DNA of 64,000 nt from Paenibacillus periandrae. GTDB lineage: Bacteria; Bacillota; Bacilli; Paenibacillales; NBRC-103111. The notes under the pieces were generated by a model that was not told the DNA's origin, made no database searches, and saw only the letters and a list, made by a program, of their open reading frames with translations. Positions 8,315-16,766 of this stretch are shown piece after piece (positions within the stretch are counted from its first letter, which is position 1; each line of letters starts with the position of its first letter). The stretch spans positions 178,137 through 242,136 of the forward strand of contig NZ_JAJNMU010000015.1 of assembly GCF_022458865.1 (NCBI RefSeq), given 5' to 3'. The position numbers and the translations under genes were made by a program.

Positions 8315-9334
8315 ATGATGATGAAAGCAGGATTATATATTTCTGAAAAGAAGGTGATGGCCGGTCAAATTGAAGTGCCCGATCTACAACCTGGAGAGGC
8401 GCTGATCAAGGTAGCCTTTGCAGGGATTTGCGGAACTGATATGATGATCTATGCAGGCAAGCATCCAAGAGCCAAGGCCCCGCTTGCGATGGGACATGAG
8501 TTCTCTGGTAGGATCGAAAGGCTGCAGGGTGAGTCTGATTGGGCTGTAGGGGATCGTGTTGTTATAGAGCCAACTCTGAGCTGCGGCAAGTGTGAGGCAT
8601 GTCTCGCCGGTGCGTCTCATGTGTGCAAAACCTTGAAGCTGATCGGTATCGACAAGCACGGCGGCTTCGCGGAATATGTAGCGGTTCCGTTCGACAGGCT
8701 TCACCGGATTCCTGAAGGTTTATCGGATGCTCATGCAGCACTTGCAGAGCCTGTAGCTATAGCTGTCCATACGGTTCGCCGTTCCAATCTGAAGGTCGGG
8801 GATCATGTGGTTGTATTGGGTGCGGGACCTATAGGTTTGCTCACCGGTATGATCGCCAAACAGGCGGGAGCAGATCAGGTGCTAATCTCCGATATCAGCT
8901 CGTATCGTCTGGCCAAAGCGGAGCAGCTTGGACTTACCGCCTTGAATGCTAAGGAAGTCAACGTGACTGAGGAGATATTGAAACGAACCGGCGGGAACGG
9001 CGCCGAAGTCGTGTTTGAGGTAGCAGGTAACCAAATCACAGCCAAGCAAATGATTGAAACGGTCAAAACTCAAGGGCAAATTGTGGTGGTCAGTGTATTC
9101 AAGCAAGCGCCTACGATTGATTTGGCAGCGATGCATTATAGAGAAATCTCATTAACGACGACGCGCTGCTGCAGCAAGAGTGATTTTGCCAAGGCGATCA
9201 ACCTGTTGCATAGTGGAGCCATTGATGTAGCCCCGCTCATTTCCCATGAGCTACCGCTTGAGCAGATTGAGGAAGGCTTTCATTTGATGGAAAATCCTGA
9301 TGTTTCGATTAAAGTGCTGTTCCATCCCAAGTGA
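8315..9334 (+). CDS. Zinc-dependent medium-chain alcohol dehydrogenase
   Basis: This 339-aa MDR enzyme oxidises a sugar alcohol, sugar or hydroxy compound with NAD(P). Catalytic zinc ligands are seen in GICGTD and GHEF. The structural zinc site has four Cys in CGKCEACLAGASHVCK, and the Rossmann motif is GAGPIG. Overall it resembles threonine/sorbitol/L-gulonate-type dehydrogenases. The ATG at 8315 lies 9 nt after GAGGAG; the ATG at 8291 precedes that ribosome site and was not used. The next gene's ribosome site overlaps its stop region. Probably a step in sugar-acid catabolism with its operon partners. Confidence 0.9.
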   Translation: MMMKAGLYISEKKVMAGQIEVPDLQPGEALIKVAFAGICGTDMMIYAGKHPRAKAPLAMGHEFSGRIERLQGESDWAVGDRVVIEPTLSCGKCEACLAGASHVCKTLKLIGIDKHGGFAEYVAVPFDRLHRIPEGLSDAHAALAEPVAIAVHTVRRSNLKVGDHVVVLGAGPIGLLTGMIAKQAGADQVLISDISSYRLAKAEQLGLTALNAKEVNVTEEILKRTGGNGAEVVFEVAGNQITAKQMIETVKTQGQIVVVSVFKQAPTIDLAAMHYREISLTTTRCCSKSDFAKAINLLHSGAIDVAPLISHELPLEQIEEGFHLMENPDVSIKVLFHPK

Positions 9335-9348
9335 TAAGGAGAGAAGAA

Positions 9349-10110
9349 ATGGGAATCCATTTATTTAGTTTGGAGGGCAAGGTAGCTGCAATAACGGGTG
9401 CGACAAGAGGAATCGGAAAATCAATGGCTTTGGCGTTGGCAGAGGCAGGCGCAGATATTGTTTTGCTCCAGCGAAACCCCGAGCAGACGGAGCTGCAGGA
9501 GCAGATTGAGAAGCTGGGGAGAAAGTGCCTGATTATTCCTTGCGATTTGGAAAATTCGGCTCAAGTTAAGTCCGCGGTACCTAATGTGGTCGAGCAATTC
9601 GGCAGTCTCGATATTCTGGTTAACAATGCGGGGATACAACGTCGCTCCCCGTCGGTTGATTTTCTCGAATCGGATTGGGACGATGTGCTGCAAATTAATT
9701 TGAAGGTCGTGTGGACCTTATGCCAGGAAGCAGGTCGCCATATGGTGCCCCGAGGTAAAGGGAAGATTATCAATACCGCGTCCCTGCTGTCATATCAGGG
9801 GGGGATTACGGTTCCGGCGTATGCAGCTGCCAAAGGTGGGGTAGCCCAACTGACCAAAGCACTGGCGAATGAGTGGGCCAAGCATCATGTGAATGTGAAT
9901 GCCATTGTTCCCGGTTATATAGCGACAGATATGAATGTGGCATTAATGAATGATCCGGTCCGAAGTACACAAATCCTGAATCGGATTCCGGCAGAGCGGT
10001 GGGGCAACCCCGATGATTTTAAAGGTGCTGTTGTCTATCTGGCTTCAGAGGCATCCAACTACGTGCATGGTCACCTGTTGGCTGTGGATGGAGGCTGGTT
10101 GGGTCGATAA
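9349..10110 (+). CDS. Short-chain dehydrogenase/reductase (gluconate/2-keto-3-deoxy-acid type)
   Basis: This 253-aa classical SDR has the cofactor motif TGATRGIG, the NNAG structural motif, the catalytic Ser in NTASLLSY and the catalytic YAAAK. The C-terminal part (YIATDMN, then ASNYVHGHLLAVDGGW) matches gluconate 5-dehydrogenase and 2-dehydro-3-deoxy-gluconate dehydrogenase-like members. The start at 9349 follows AAGGAGAG. Third gene of the dehydrogenase operon; a strong terminator follows. With the FAH-family hydrolase downstream, it could produce a 2,4-diketo-3-deoxy acid (hypothesis). Confidence 0.9.
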   Translation: MGIHLFSLEGKVAAITGATRGIGKSMALALAEAGADIVLLQRNPEQTELQEQIEKLGRKCLIIPCDLENSAQVKSAVPNVVEQFGSLDILVNNAGIQRRSPSVDFLESDWDDVLQINLKVVWTLCQEAGRHMVPRGKGKIINTASLLSYQGGITVPAYAAAKGGVAQLTKALANEWAKHHVNVNAIVPGYIATDMNVALMNDPVRSTQILNRIPAERWGNPDDFKGAVVYLASEASNYVHGHLLAVDGGWLGR

Positions 10111-10137
10111 ATTTTCTGCCTATAATACTCATATTTC

Positions 10138-10170
10138 AAGGCCAACCAGGCTGTTCTGGTTGGCCTTTTT
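10138..10170 (+). terminator. Intrinsic terminator after the SDR gene
   Basis: A perfect 12-bp stem (AAGGCCAACCAG / CTGGTTGGCCTT) with a 6-nt loop and a T-run. It splits the dehydrogenase operon from the transport operon. Confidence 0.92.
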
Positions 10171-10209
10171 GCTTGGACATACGCATGGACAGAGCAATTA
10201 TGAGCAGAG

Positions 10210-10284
10210 ACAAGAGAATCCAAGTGTGCAAGCGGTCAAAACCAACAATGTCTAATTGTCGGCAATCCATCGGGTCTTTATAGT
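10210..10284 (+). promoter_or_regulatory. Promoter and conserved leader of the first sugar-binding-protein gene
   Basis: A putative promoter TTGTCG (10256-10261), 17 nt, TATAGT (10279-10284). The upstream stretch from 10210 has TCCAAGTGTG, ACCAACAA and TCTAATTG, all found again in the same order and spacing at 15136-15210 before the paralogous gene. Inferred activator site, with the AraC regulator at 16767 the obvious candidate. Confidence 0.6.
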
Positions 10285-10370
10285 CAGTGTGGAAAGGAGG
10301 AGGCGTTCAGCCATTGAGGTGATCGACATAGCAAGCAGTGATTCATAACTACCATTAGGGAGGCTTACCC

Positions 10371-11744
10371 ATGTTCAGTTCGATATGGAAAATAGGAAAA
10401 AACAGTCTCATTCTCGCCTCGACTCTCAGTCTTGTAGTAAGCGGGTGCTCGACAGGCAACTCTACAAGCAGTACAACAGAGGCCACCAAAGGTGAAGCTG
10501 CCAAACCAGTGACGCTGGAATGGTGGAGCAGTGCCTCGCTTGGACTTTCACAGGAGGATGAGTTCAAGCAAATATTAGCGGAGTACAAGAAAGTCGCACC
10601 TCACGTAACGATTAATTATAATGCGATACCGACGACGGGACTCGATGAGAAAATGAACGTAGCAATTGCCTCTGGATCGTTCCCAGATCTGTATGTAGAT
10701 GCCGTTAACCGTTTGGTGCCTTTATACATTCGTGGTGTAACGACCGGACTGGATTCTTATATTACAAGTGATTATAACCTGGGGGATTATGTAAGCAGCG
10801 CCAAAGATATTATGACCATCGATGGGAAGCTGGCGATGTTCCTGATGGAGGTTCGCAGCGAGGTGCTGCTGGTGAATAAGGATTTATTCGCCAAGGCTGG
10901 TGTGGAGAGCCTGCTGCCTGATGCGAAGACACAGACGTGGACGAGAGACAATTTTGCCAAAGCGGTAGAGGCCATCGGTAAGCTCGGTAATGGCGTGTAC
11001 GGCATGGGTCTGGTGGCCAGCGAAGCTGCCAACGATAAATTCCTTGACGGTTATGTATACAGTGACGGGGATGAGTGGACGAATAAGGAATACACCAAGA
11101 TGACTTACAATTCGCCGGGAAATGTGAAAAAACTCGAATGGATTATTAAGCTGGCGAATTCTCCGTATGCGGTTCCCGGTGCGGCAGGCACTAAAGTAAC
11201 GGATATGTATGAGCTGTTCAAGCAAGGCAAGGTAGCGGTCATCATGAATGATAGAGGCGATTTCCGTAGAGAGACGAATGAAGGTACGGTTACGAACAAA
11301 ATCAATTATATGAATGCGCATTATCCAACCGATGACGGTTCCAAGGGCAAGCTGTTCGTGAATGGATCGGGAATTGTCGTGAAGAAGCAGGACGATAAGG
11401 CTAGAGAAAAAGAAGCCGCCAACTTTGCGCTGTGGTTCTCAAGCGGTAAGTCCGAGATTGTGAACAAATTGCTATACCAGAAATACTCAAAGCTCCCATC
11501 GAGAAAATCACTGCAAAGCTTTATTACAGATGAACAGGGTAAGGCTTGGTTGGCAATGCCTGAAAAATCGATCAATAATCCTGTAGCTATCCCGAATTAC
11601 CTGCAAATTCGTAAAGTATGGTTCAACTACTTCCAGCAGGCAATGCTAGGTGACGGTAAAATGCCAGCAAAGGAAGCATTAGCGGCCTACGAGAAGGAAG
11701 GACAAAAACTGCTGGATGAAGGCAACAAGCAGTTGAAAAAGTAA
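10371..11744 (+). CDS. Extracellular solute-binding lipoprotein, family 1 (sugar ABC transporter), copy 1
   Basis: A 457-aa lipoprotein with signal peptide and lipobox VVSGCS at about residue 25. It has the family-1 fold: VTLEWWSS at the start of the mature body, a GLDEKMNVAIASGSFPDLYVDA segment, and FALWFSSGKSEIVNKLLYQ near the C-terminus. It binds an unknown carbohydrate and delivers it to the permeases at 12666 and 13561. It is closely similar along its full length to the protein at 15300, including the preceding promoter, so the two arose by duplication. No ATPase gene is present; a shared MsmX-type ATPase elsewhere is likely (family knowledge). Confidence 0.92.
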   Translation: MFSSIWKIGKNSLILASTLSLVVSGCSTGNSTSSTTEATKGEAAKPVTLEWWSSASLGLSQEDEFKQILAEYKKVAPHVTINYNAIPTTGLDEKMNVAIASGSFPDLYVDAVNRLVPLYIRGVTTGLDSYITSDYNLGDYVSSAKDIMTIDGKLAMFLMEVRSEVLLVNKDLFAKAGVESLLPDAKTQTWTRDNFAKAVEAIGKLGNGVYGMGLVASEAANDKFLDGYVYSDGDEWTNKEYTKMTYNSPGNVKKLEWIIKLANSPYAVPGAAGTKVTDMYELFKQGKVAVIMNDRGDFRRETNEGTVTNKINYMNAHYPTDDGSKGKLFVNGSGIVVKKQDDKAREKEAANFALWFSSGKSEIVNKLLYQKYSKLPSRKSLQSFITDEQGKAWLAMPEKSINNPVAIPNYLQIRKVWFNYFQQAMLGDGKMPAKEALAAYEKEGQKLLDEGNKQLKK

Positions 11745-11829
11745 GTATACCGTCAACGAACCGAGAAGATGCAACCATTCATAACTATTGCAATCACCCA
11801 TTTTAATATCATCCGAAGGAGACCCTTTT

Positions 11830-12528
11830 ATGGAAAATATAGGATTCAGAATTATTCCGCGCAGCCAGTATCCCGATCTTGAACTGATAGCACAATTTCA
11901 GAATGTCGTGACGCCTCATCTTAGTGATAATATGAATCGAATCTTTGCCAGCTGCCCGCAGCTGAGGCCTTATCACTCTGGCAAGAAGCTGGTAGGATCA
12001 GCATTAACGGTGAAAACCAGACCGGGAGATAATCTGATGATCCATAAGGCCATCGAGATGGCGCTTCCCGGAGAAGTGATCGTGGTGGATGGAGACGGAG
12101 ATTTGACGAATTCCCTGATTGGTGAAATTATGACCCGGTTGGCGGAAAAGCAAGGAGTGGCAGGCTTCGTGCTGAATGGCGCCATCCGCGATTCCGGTGC
12201 GATTGCCAGCAGAGATTTCCCGGTGTATGCCAGAGGTGTTACCCATCGCGGACCTTATAAGGATGGTCCCGGGGAAATCAATGTGCCGGTATCCATCGGC
12301 GGTATGATCGTCAACCCTGGCGATATCATCGTTGGGGATGAAGACGGTCTGGTCTCCATCCCAGCACAGTATGCGGGATTATTATTGGACAAAGCCCGTC
12401 AAACTCAGCAAATTGAGGATGGCATCATCGAAACCCTGGAGCAGGGCGGATCGATAAATCGTGATTGGATTGATCAGTTCCTTCAGCAAAAGGGCTGCTC
12501 ATTGGACGATGAAGACGCGCGTAAATAG
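11830..12528 (+). CDS. RraA-like family protein (4-hydroxy-2-oxoacid aldolase type)
   Basis: This 232-aa protein belongs to the RraA/HMG-aldolase fold. It shows VTPHLSDNMNR, GSALTVKTRPGDN, the conserved NGAIRDSG with the catalytic/metal Arg-Asp pair, and GGMIVNPGDIIVGDEDGLVSIP. Members of this fold either cleave 4-hydroxy-2-keto acids into pyruvate plus an aldehyde or keto acid, or act as RNase E inhibitors. The setting among sugar-acid enzymes favours the aldolase or decarboxylase role. The ATG at 11830 is preceded by AAGGAGA; an earlier in-frame ATG at 11788 has no ribosome site. Inserted between a binding protein gene and its permeases. Confidence 0.85.
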   Translation: MENIGFRIIPRSQYPDLELIAQFQNVVTPHLSDNMNRIFASCPQLRPYHSGKKLVGSALTVKTRPGDNLMIHKAIEMALPGEVIVVDGDGDLTNSLIGEIMTRLAEKQGVAGFVLNGAIRDSGAIASRDFPVYARGVTHRGPYKDGPGEINVPVSIGGMIVNPGDIIVGDEDGLVSIPAQYAGLLLDKARQTQQIEDGIIETLEQGGSINRDWIDQFLQQKGCSLDDEDARK

Positions 12529-12559
12529 AGGACTCACATTAAGGAATTTGCAGCAGTAC

Positions 12560-12622
12560 AGTGCCTCCAAGGTATCTCTGAACGCAGGGTTACTTTCCTA
12601 CCATGTCTGTTCTGGAGGCACT
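12560..12622 (+). other. Inverted repeat in the RraA-permease gap
   Basis: AGTGCCTCCA (12560-12569) and TGGAGGCACT (12613-12622) are perfectly complementary around 43 nt. There is no T-run, so it is not a typical terminator. It could stabilise or process the operon mRNA. Confidence 0.45.
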
Positions 12623-12665
12623 CTGCTCATTTGTACCTTGTTTAGGAGAGGAGCATGTATACATC

Positions 12666-13550
12666 ATGATTTTACTGTGCAGGGAAATATACAAAAATCG
12701 GGTCAACTATTTATTTTTGGCCCCCATGTATTTGCTGTTGACCTTGTTTCTGATCGTTCCGGCGCTGCAGGGGCTGTATTACTCGGTATTTGATTTTACA
12801 ATAGGTTCTCCCAGAGTATTTGTTGGCTTCAATAATTTCACGAAATTGTTTCATGAAGAGGTCTTTTGGATCGCTTTGAAAAACACGTTTATTTTGGTTC
12901 TGATCATCGTGCCGGTGAGTATATTCGCGGCTTTGTTCATATCGGTCTCCGTGTACCGTGGCTCGCAGGGAGTAAAAACGTTTGTCAGAGGAGCCTTTTA
13001 TTTGCCGCTTGTCGTATCCAGTGTTTCACTGACTTTGGTCTGGGGCTTCATCTTCAATCCGGTAGTTGGATTAGCCAATCAAATACTGCGGACGGTCGGC
13101 TTGTCTCCGGTCACTTGGCTGGGCGACCCGAAGTATGCGTTCCTTGCCATCATTATTGTGCTGTTCACGTTCGTGCTTGGCAAACCGGTCATCTTATATC
13201 TGGCATCTCTCGGCAATATACCGGATACCTTCTATGAAGCGGCCAAAATTGACGGGGCCAACGCACTGCATCAGTTTTGGCATGTAACGCTTCCACTCCT
13301 GAAGCCGACCACGCTATATCTGGTCATCACCGGAACGATTCAGGTGTTTAATGTGTTCGTACTGATCAAAATTATGACGAGTGGAGGACCTGGGAATTCC
13401 ACTCAGACACTGGCTTATTTGCTATATGAAAAAGCATTTGTTTTTGGACAATACGGAACGGCTTCCGCAGTTGGGGCGGTGCTTGTTTTCATCGTGACGA
13501 TCATTGCGATTATCCAATACAAATTTTTATCAACCGACATCGAGTATTAA
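12666..13550 (+). CDS. Sugar ABC transporter permease, MalF/UgpA type
   Basis: This 294-aa protein has about six transmembrane segments. The first is YLFLAPMYLLLTLFLIV, and the EAA loop is EAAKIDGANALHQFWHVTLP, the signature of the first permease subunit of family-1 sugar importers. The start at 12666 is inferred: GAGAGGAG lies 12 nt upstream, while the longer frame from 12603 begins inside an intergenic inverted repeat. It pairs with the permease at 13561, whose ribosome site directly follows its stop. Confidence 0.88.
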   Translation: MILLCREIYKNRVNYLFLAPMYLLLTLFLIVPALQGLYYSVFDFTIGSPRVFVGFNNFTKLFHEEVFWIALKNTFILVLIIVPVSIFAALFISVSVYRGSQGVKTFVRGAFYLPLVVSSVSLTLVWGFIFNPVVGLANQILRTVGLSPVTWLGDPKYAFLAIIIVLFTFVLGKPVILYLASLGNIPDTFYEAAKIDGANALHQFWHVTLPLLKPTTLYLVITGTIQVFNVFVLIKIMTSGGPGNSTQTLAYLLYEKAFVFGQYGTASAVGAVLVFIVTIIAIIQYKFLSTDIEY

Positions 13551-13560
13551 GGGGAATCTT

Positions 13561-14394
13561 ATGAATACAACGGGTCTATCTCTGCAAGGGATTGTGCAAA
13601 AGTCGTTCGTCGTGCTGGTCATAGTGCTGGCTATACTCAGTCTGGTACCGCTTTATTTCGGTGTGCTGACCTCATTCAAGCCCAATAGTACGGGTGTAAG
13701 TGTCAGCCTGATCCCCGAGAATGTAACCTTGTCCAATTACACACACTTGTTTACGCAAACGAAGATCATCCGCTGGTTTTTCAACAGCTTGTTCACGTCC
13801 ACCATAGCCGCGGCGATTATTGTATACTTATCGGCATTGGCCGGATTCCCGCTTGCGAAGAAAAAATTTCCGGGTGTGAAGTGGTTGTTCTGGATCATTA
13901 TTGTGTTCATGACGATTCCAAAGGAAGCTCTCCTCCTGCCGCTCTTTATTATGATGAAGGAATACAATTTATTTAATACGTATTACGGTATTATTCTTCC
14001 GGCATTGGCTTGGCCGTTTGCCGTCTTCCTGATGAAGCAGTTTATCAGCACGATTCCTTCCGACTTGTTTGATGCCGCCGAGATTGATGGATGCGGACCG
14101 TTCAGACTGTTCCATTCGATCCTGATGCCTATCATTCAGCCTGCTTTGGGTGCATTGTCGATCTTTGCTTTTGTGTACGTTTGGAACGATTATATGTGGC
14201 AGTTGATCGTCATTACTTCAGTGGACATGAAGACACTCCCTCTGGGCGTGGCAGGCTTACAGGAGGAGTCTGCAGCCAACTTCGGACGGTTGATGGCGGG
14301 GGCTACATTGGGTGCAATTCCTTTATTGACCGTATTTCTGTTCTTCCAAAAGTATTTTACCTCCGGTATTACGATGGGAGCGGTTAAAGGGTAG
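13561..14394 (+). CDS. Sugar ABC transporter permease, MalG/UgpE type
   Basis: A 277-aa second permease subunit with about six membrane segments, an EAA loop DAAEIDGCGPFRLFHSILMP and the terminal GITMGAVKG-type tail seen in carbohydrate permeases of the CUT1 family. AAGGGGAA lies 4-5 nt before the ATG at 13561; upstream in-frame starts lie inside the preceding gene. It completes the importer with the binding proteins at 10371 and 15300. Confidence 0.92.
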   Translation: MNTTGLSLQGIVQKSFVVLVIVLAILSLVPLYFGVLTSFKPNSTGVSVSLIPENVTLSNYTHLFTQTKIIRWFFNSLFTSTIAAAIIVYLSALAGFPLAKKKFPGVKWLFWIIIVFMTIPKEALLLPLFIMMKEYNLFNTYYGIILPALAWPFAVFLMKQFISTIPSDLFDAAEIDGCGPFRLFHSILMPIIQPALGALSIFAFVYVWNDYMWQLIVITSVDMKTLPLGVAGLQEESAANFGRLMAGATLGAIPLLTVFLFFQKYFTSGITMGAVKG

Positions 14395-14421
14395 GAACAT
14401 CATTCAGAAAGAGGCGCAGCT

Positions 14422-15063
14422 ATGCATGGCATTCGAAATATTTATTGTGTTGGCCGAAATTACAGGCTTCCTGCCAAAGCTCATGAAGAAACTGCATCAG
14501 ACCTTGAAATCCCGATGTCTCCACTCTTGTTTTCTAAGCCAACGCATGCGTTTGTAGAAGTACAAGGACAGGAGCTTGTTCTTCCTGGCAATCGCGGCGT
14601 TGTGGAGTATGAGGTCGAATTGGTGATCCGGATAGGCCAGCTCTATAAACCGGGAATCCAGATCGATGAGCTGGTGGACGGGCTGGCTGTAGGTATTGAT
14701 TTTACGCTTGGCGATATCCACCGTGAACTGAAGGCGATGAGCTATCCGTGGCTGTTGGCCAAAGGCTTCCCTAGTTCAGCGGCAGCCAGCCCGTTCATGC
14801 CGTTCACTGGTGTCGAGGCATGCAGGAAGCTTGATTTCTCTCTTGTCCATAACGGGAAGCGGGTCCAGACCGGCAATATTCGCAATATGATTTTTGATCT
14901 TCAGACTATTATTGATTTCACGGCGCTTCACTTTGGACTTGGAGCAGGGGATGTGATATTCACAGGCACGCCGGGCGGGGCGGGGGCCGTTACAGATGGG
15001 GTTCATATGTCCCTTTGTTGGGGGGAGCAGCAGGTAGGAGATTGCAGGCTTCGTTTGTCTTAA
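14422..15063 (+). CDS. Fumarylacetoacetate hydrolase (FAH) family protein
   Basis: This 213-aa enzyme has the FAH C-terminal fold: IYCVGRNYRLPAKAH at the start, FSKPTHAF, the metal-binding EYEVELVIRIG with paired acidic residues, and FTGTPGGAG near the end. FAH-family members hydrolyse C-C bonds in acylpyruvates or decarboxylate oxaloacetate, and one branch cleaves 2,4-diketo-3-deoxy sugar acids to pyruvate and lactate-type products. That branch fits the neighbouring SDR and dehydrogenases, but the assignment is inferred. It starts 27 nt after the permease gene in the same operon and ends just before the second promoter leader. Confidence 0.87.
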   Translation: MHGIRNIYCVGRNYRLPAKAHEETASDLEIPMSPLLFSKPTHAFVEVQGQELVLPGNRGVVEYEVELVIRIGQLYKPGIQIDELVDGLAVGIDFTLGDIHRELKAMSYPWLLAKGFPSSAAASPFMPFTGVEACRKLDFSLVHNGKRVQTGNIRNMIFDLQTIIDFTALHFGLGAGDVIFTGTPGGAGAVTDGVHMSLCWGEQQVGDCRLRLS

Positions 15064-15135
15064 GTGCTCAACCGTCATACAGATGTACCTTAGTCCGGGT
15101 TATCGGGTTAAGGTTATTTGTGTTGACAGCAATAA

Positions 15136-15210
15136 ACAAGAAAGTCCAAGTGTGTAAGAGAGCGATACCAACAAAATCTAATTGATGGAAACGGGACTGT
15201 TCTTTATAGT
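15136..15210 (+). promoter_or_regulatory. Second copy of promoter and leader, before the second binding-protein gene
   Basis: TTGATG (15182-15187), 17 nt, TATAGT (15205-15210), with the same upstream blocks as at 10210-10284 (TCCAAGTGTG, ACCAACAA, TCTAATTG). The conservation ends soon after the -10 box, as expected for a regulatory element rather than for coding sequence. Confidence 0.6.
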
Positions 15211-15299
15211 GGAGGGAGAGCCTGTGATTATTGAAAACCACAGGTATCAGATTCGAAGTATGCCAATATGCCAAGGCTTCAAGAGGAGGTTGATTCAAG

Positions 15300-16676
15300 A
15301 TGGCTTCGAAGTGGAAAAAAAGCAGGCATTTGTTAGCAGTCAGTGCGATCCTCATGGTACTTTTAAGCGGCTGTTCGTTCAGTCCCCTACCTAACAGCAC
15401 CTCATCTCCGAAAAAAGAAGAAGCTGTGAAATTCAATCCTGTAACGCTTGAATGGTGGAGCAGTCCTTCGATAGGTCTTGTAGAAGAAGAAGATTTCAGG
15501 CTGATCGTAGCTGAATATAAAAAGGTCGCTCCCTATGTTACTCTTAACTACAGCTCGATTCCGACTACGGGTCTGGATGAGAAGCTGAACGTAGCGATTG
15601 CCTCGGGATCATTTCCTGATCTGTATGTGGATGCCGTTAACCGTCTGGTCCCTTTATATAAGCGCGGTGTTACTGCAGGCCTGGATGCCTATATCACTGC
15701 GGACTACAATTTGCCCGATTACATGAGCAGTGCCATCGATTTAATGACGATTGACGGCAAGCTGGCGATGCTCCTGATGGAAATCCGCAGTGAGGTGCTG
15801 TTGGTCAATAAGGATTTGTTCCTAAAGGCAGGCGTCGAGCAGTTGCTTCCTGATCCCAGAACCAAAACCTGGTCGCGTGACTCGTTTGCCAAAGCCGTTG
15901 AAGCGATTGGTAAACTGGGAAATGGGGTGTACGGTCTCGGCATGGTAGCAGGCGATATTGCTTATGACAAGTTCGTTGACGGGTACATTTACAGCGATGG
16001 TGATGAATATACGAATAAGGATTACACCCAAATTACCTATAACTCACCGGGGAATATTAAGAAGCTCGAATGGTTGGTACAACTGACAACCTCTCCGTAT
16101 GCGCTTCCAGGAGCTGCAGGCAATAAAATTCCGAACCTGTACGAATTATTCAAGCAGGGAAAAGTCGGCATTATGATGAACGACAGAGGGGACCTACGCA
16201 GAGAGATCAACGACGGTGTCATTCCCAGGAAATTTGATTTCATGCTGGCCCATTATCCAACCGATAACGGTGGCAAAAGCAAGTTGTTCGTGAACGGGTC
16301 GGGTATTGTCATCAAGAAGCAGCAGGATAAGACGAGGGAGGAGGAGGCCGCCAAATTCGCACTGTGGCTTTCAAGCGGCAAATCCGAGGCGGTCAACAAA
16401 CTAATTTATCAGAAATACGCCAAGCTTCCGTCAAGAAAATCATTGCAGTCTCTGGTTACCGATGAACCGGGCAAGGATTGGGCGGCAATGCCCGATAAAG
16501 CGATTAATAATCCGGTAGCGATGCCCAATTACCAGCAAATCCGCAAGGTCTGGTTCAACTATTTTCAACAGGCCATGCTCAATAACGGGAAAATGACAGC
16601 CAGGGACGCTCTGGCCGGATATGAGAAAGAAGCGCAACGATTGCTGGATGAGGGCAATAAAGCGTTGAAAAAATAA
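15300..16676 (+). CDS. Extracellular solute-binding lipoprotein, family 1, copy 2
   Basis: A 458-aa lipoprotein paralogous to the protein at 10371. The signal peptide ends in a VLLSGC lipobox, then VTLEWWSSPS, TTGLDEKLNVAIASGSFPDL and FALWLSSGKSEAVNKL occur in the same places. The greatest divergence is in the signal peptide and linker; the core is largely identical by eye. GAGGAGG precedes the ATG by 10 nt. It has its own copy of the promoter and leader, so it can be expressed independently of the upstream genes. It probably feeds the same permease pair with a related ligand, or acts as a ligand sensor for the AraC regulator downstream (hypothesis). Confidence 0.92.
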   Translation: MASKWKKSRHLLAVSAILMVLLSGCSFSPLPNSTSSPKKEEAVKFNPVTLEWWSSPSIGLVEEEDFRLIVAEYKKVAPYVTLNYSSIPTTGLDEKLNVAIASGSFPDLYVDAVNRLVPLYKRGVTAGLDAYITADYNLPDYMSSAIDLMTIDGKLAMLLMEIRSEVLLVNKDLFLKAGVEQLLPDPRTKTWSRDSFAKAVEAIGKLGNGVYGLGMVAGDIAYDKFVDGYIYSDGDEYTNKDYTQITYNSPGNIKKLEWLVQLTTSPYALPGAAGNKIPNLYELFKQGKVGIMMNDRGDLRREINDGVIPRKFDFMLAHYPTDNGGKSKLFVNGSGIVIKKQQDKTREEEAAKFALWLSSGKSEAVNKLIYQKYAKLPSRKSLQSLVTDEPGKDWAAMPDKAINNPVAMPNYQQIRKVWFNYFQQAMLNNGKMTARDALAGYEKEAQRLLDEGNKALKK

Positions 16677-16766
16677 ATATCATGAATCAGTTGTGGGGCG
16701 ACCCCACTCGTAATCCCGTCTGAATTTATATCAAGCGTATTCAACCTCACCAGGGGAGGCAACTGT

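Noticed and set aside
15182..15394. 70-codon frame in the leader of the second binding-protein gene
   Set aside because: It covers the promoter itself and overlaps the real gene in another frame.
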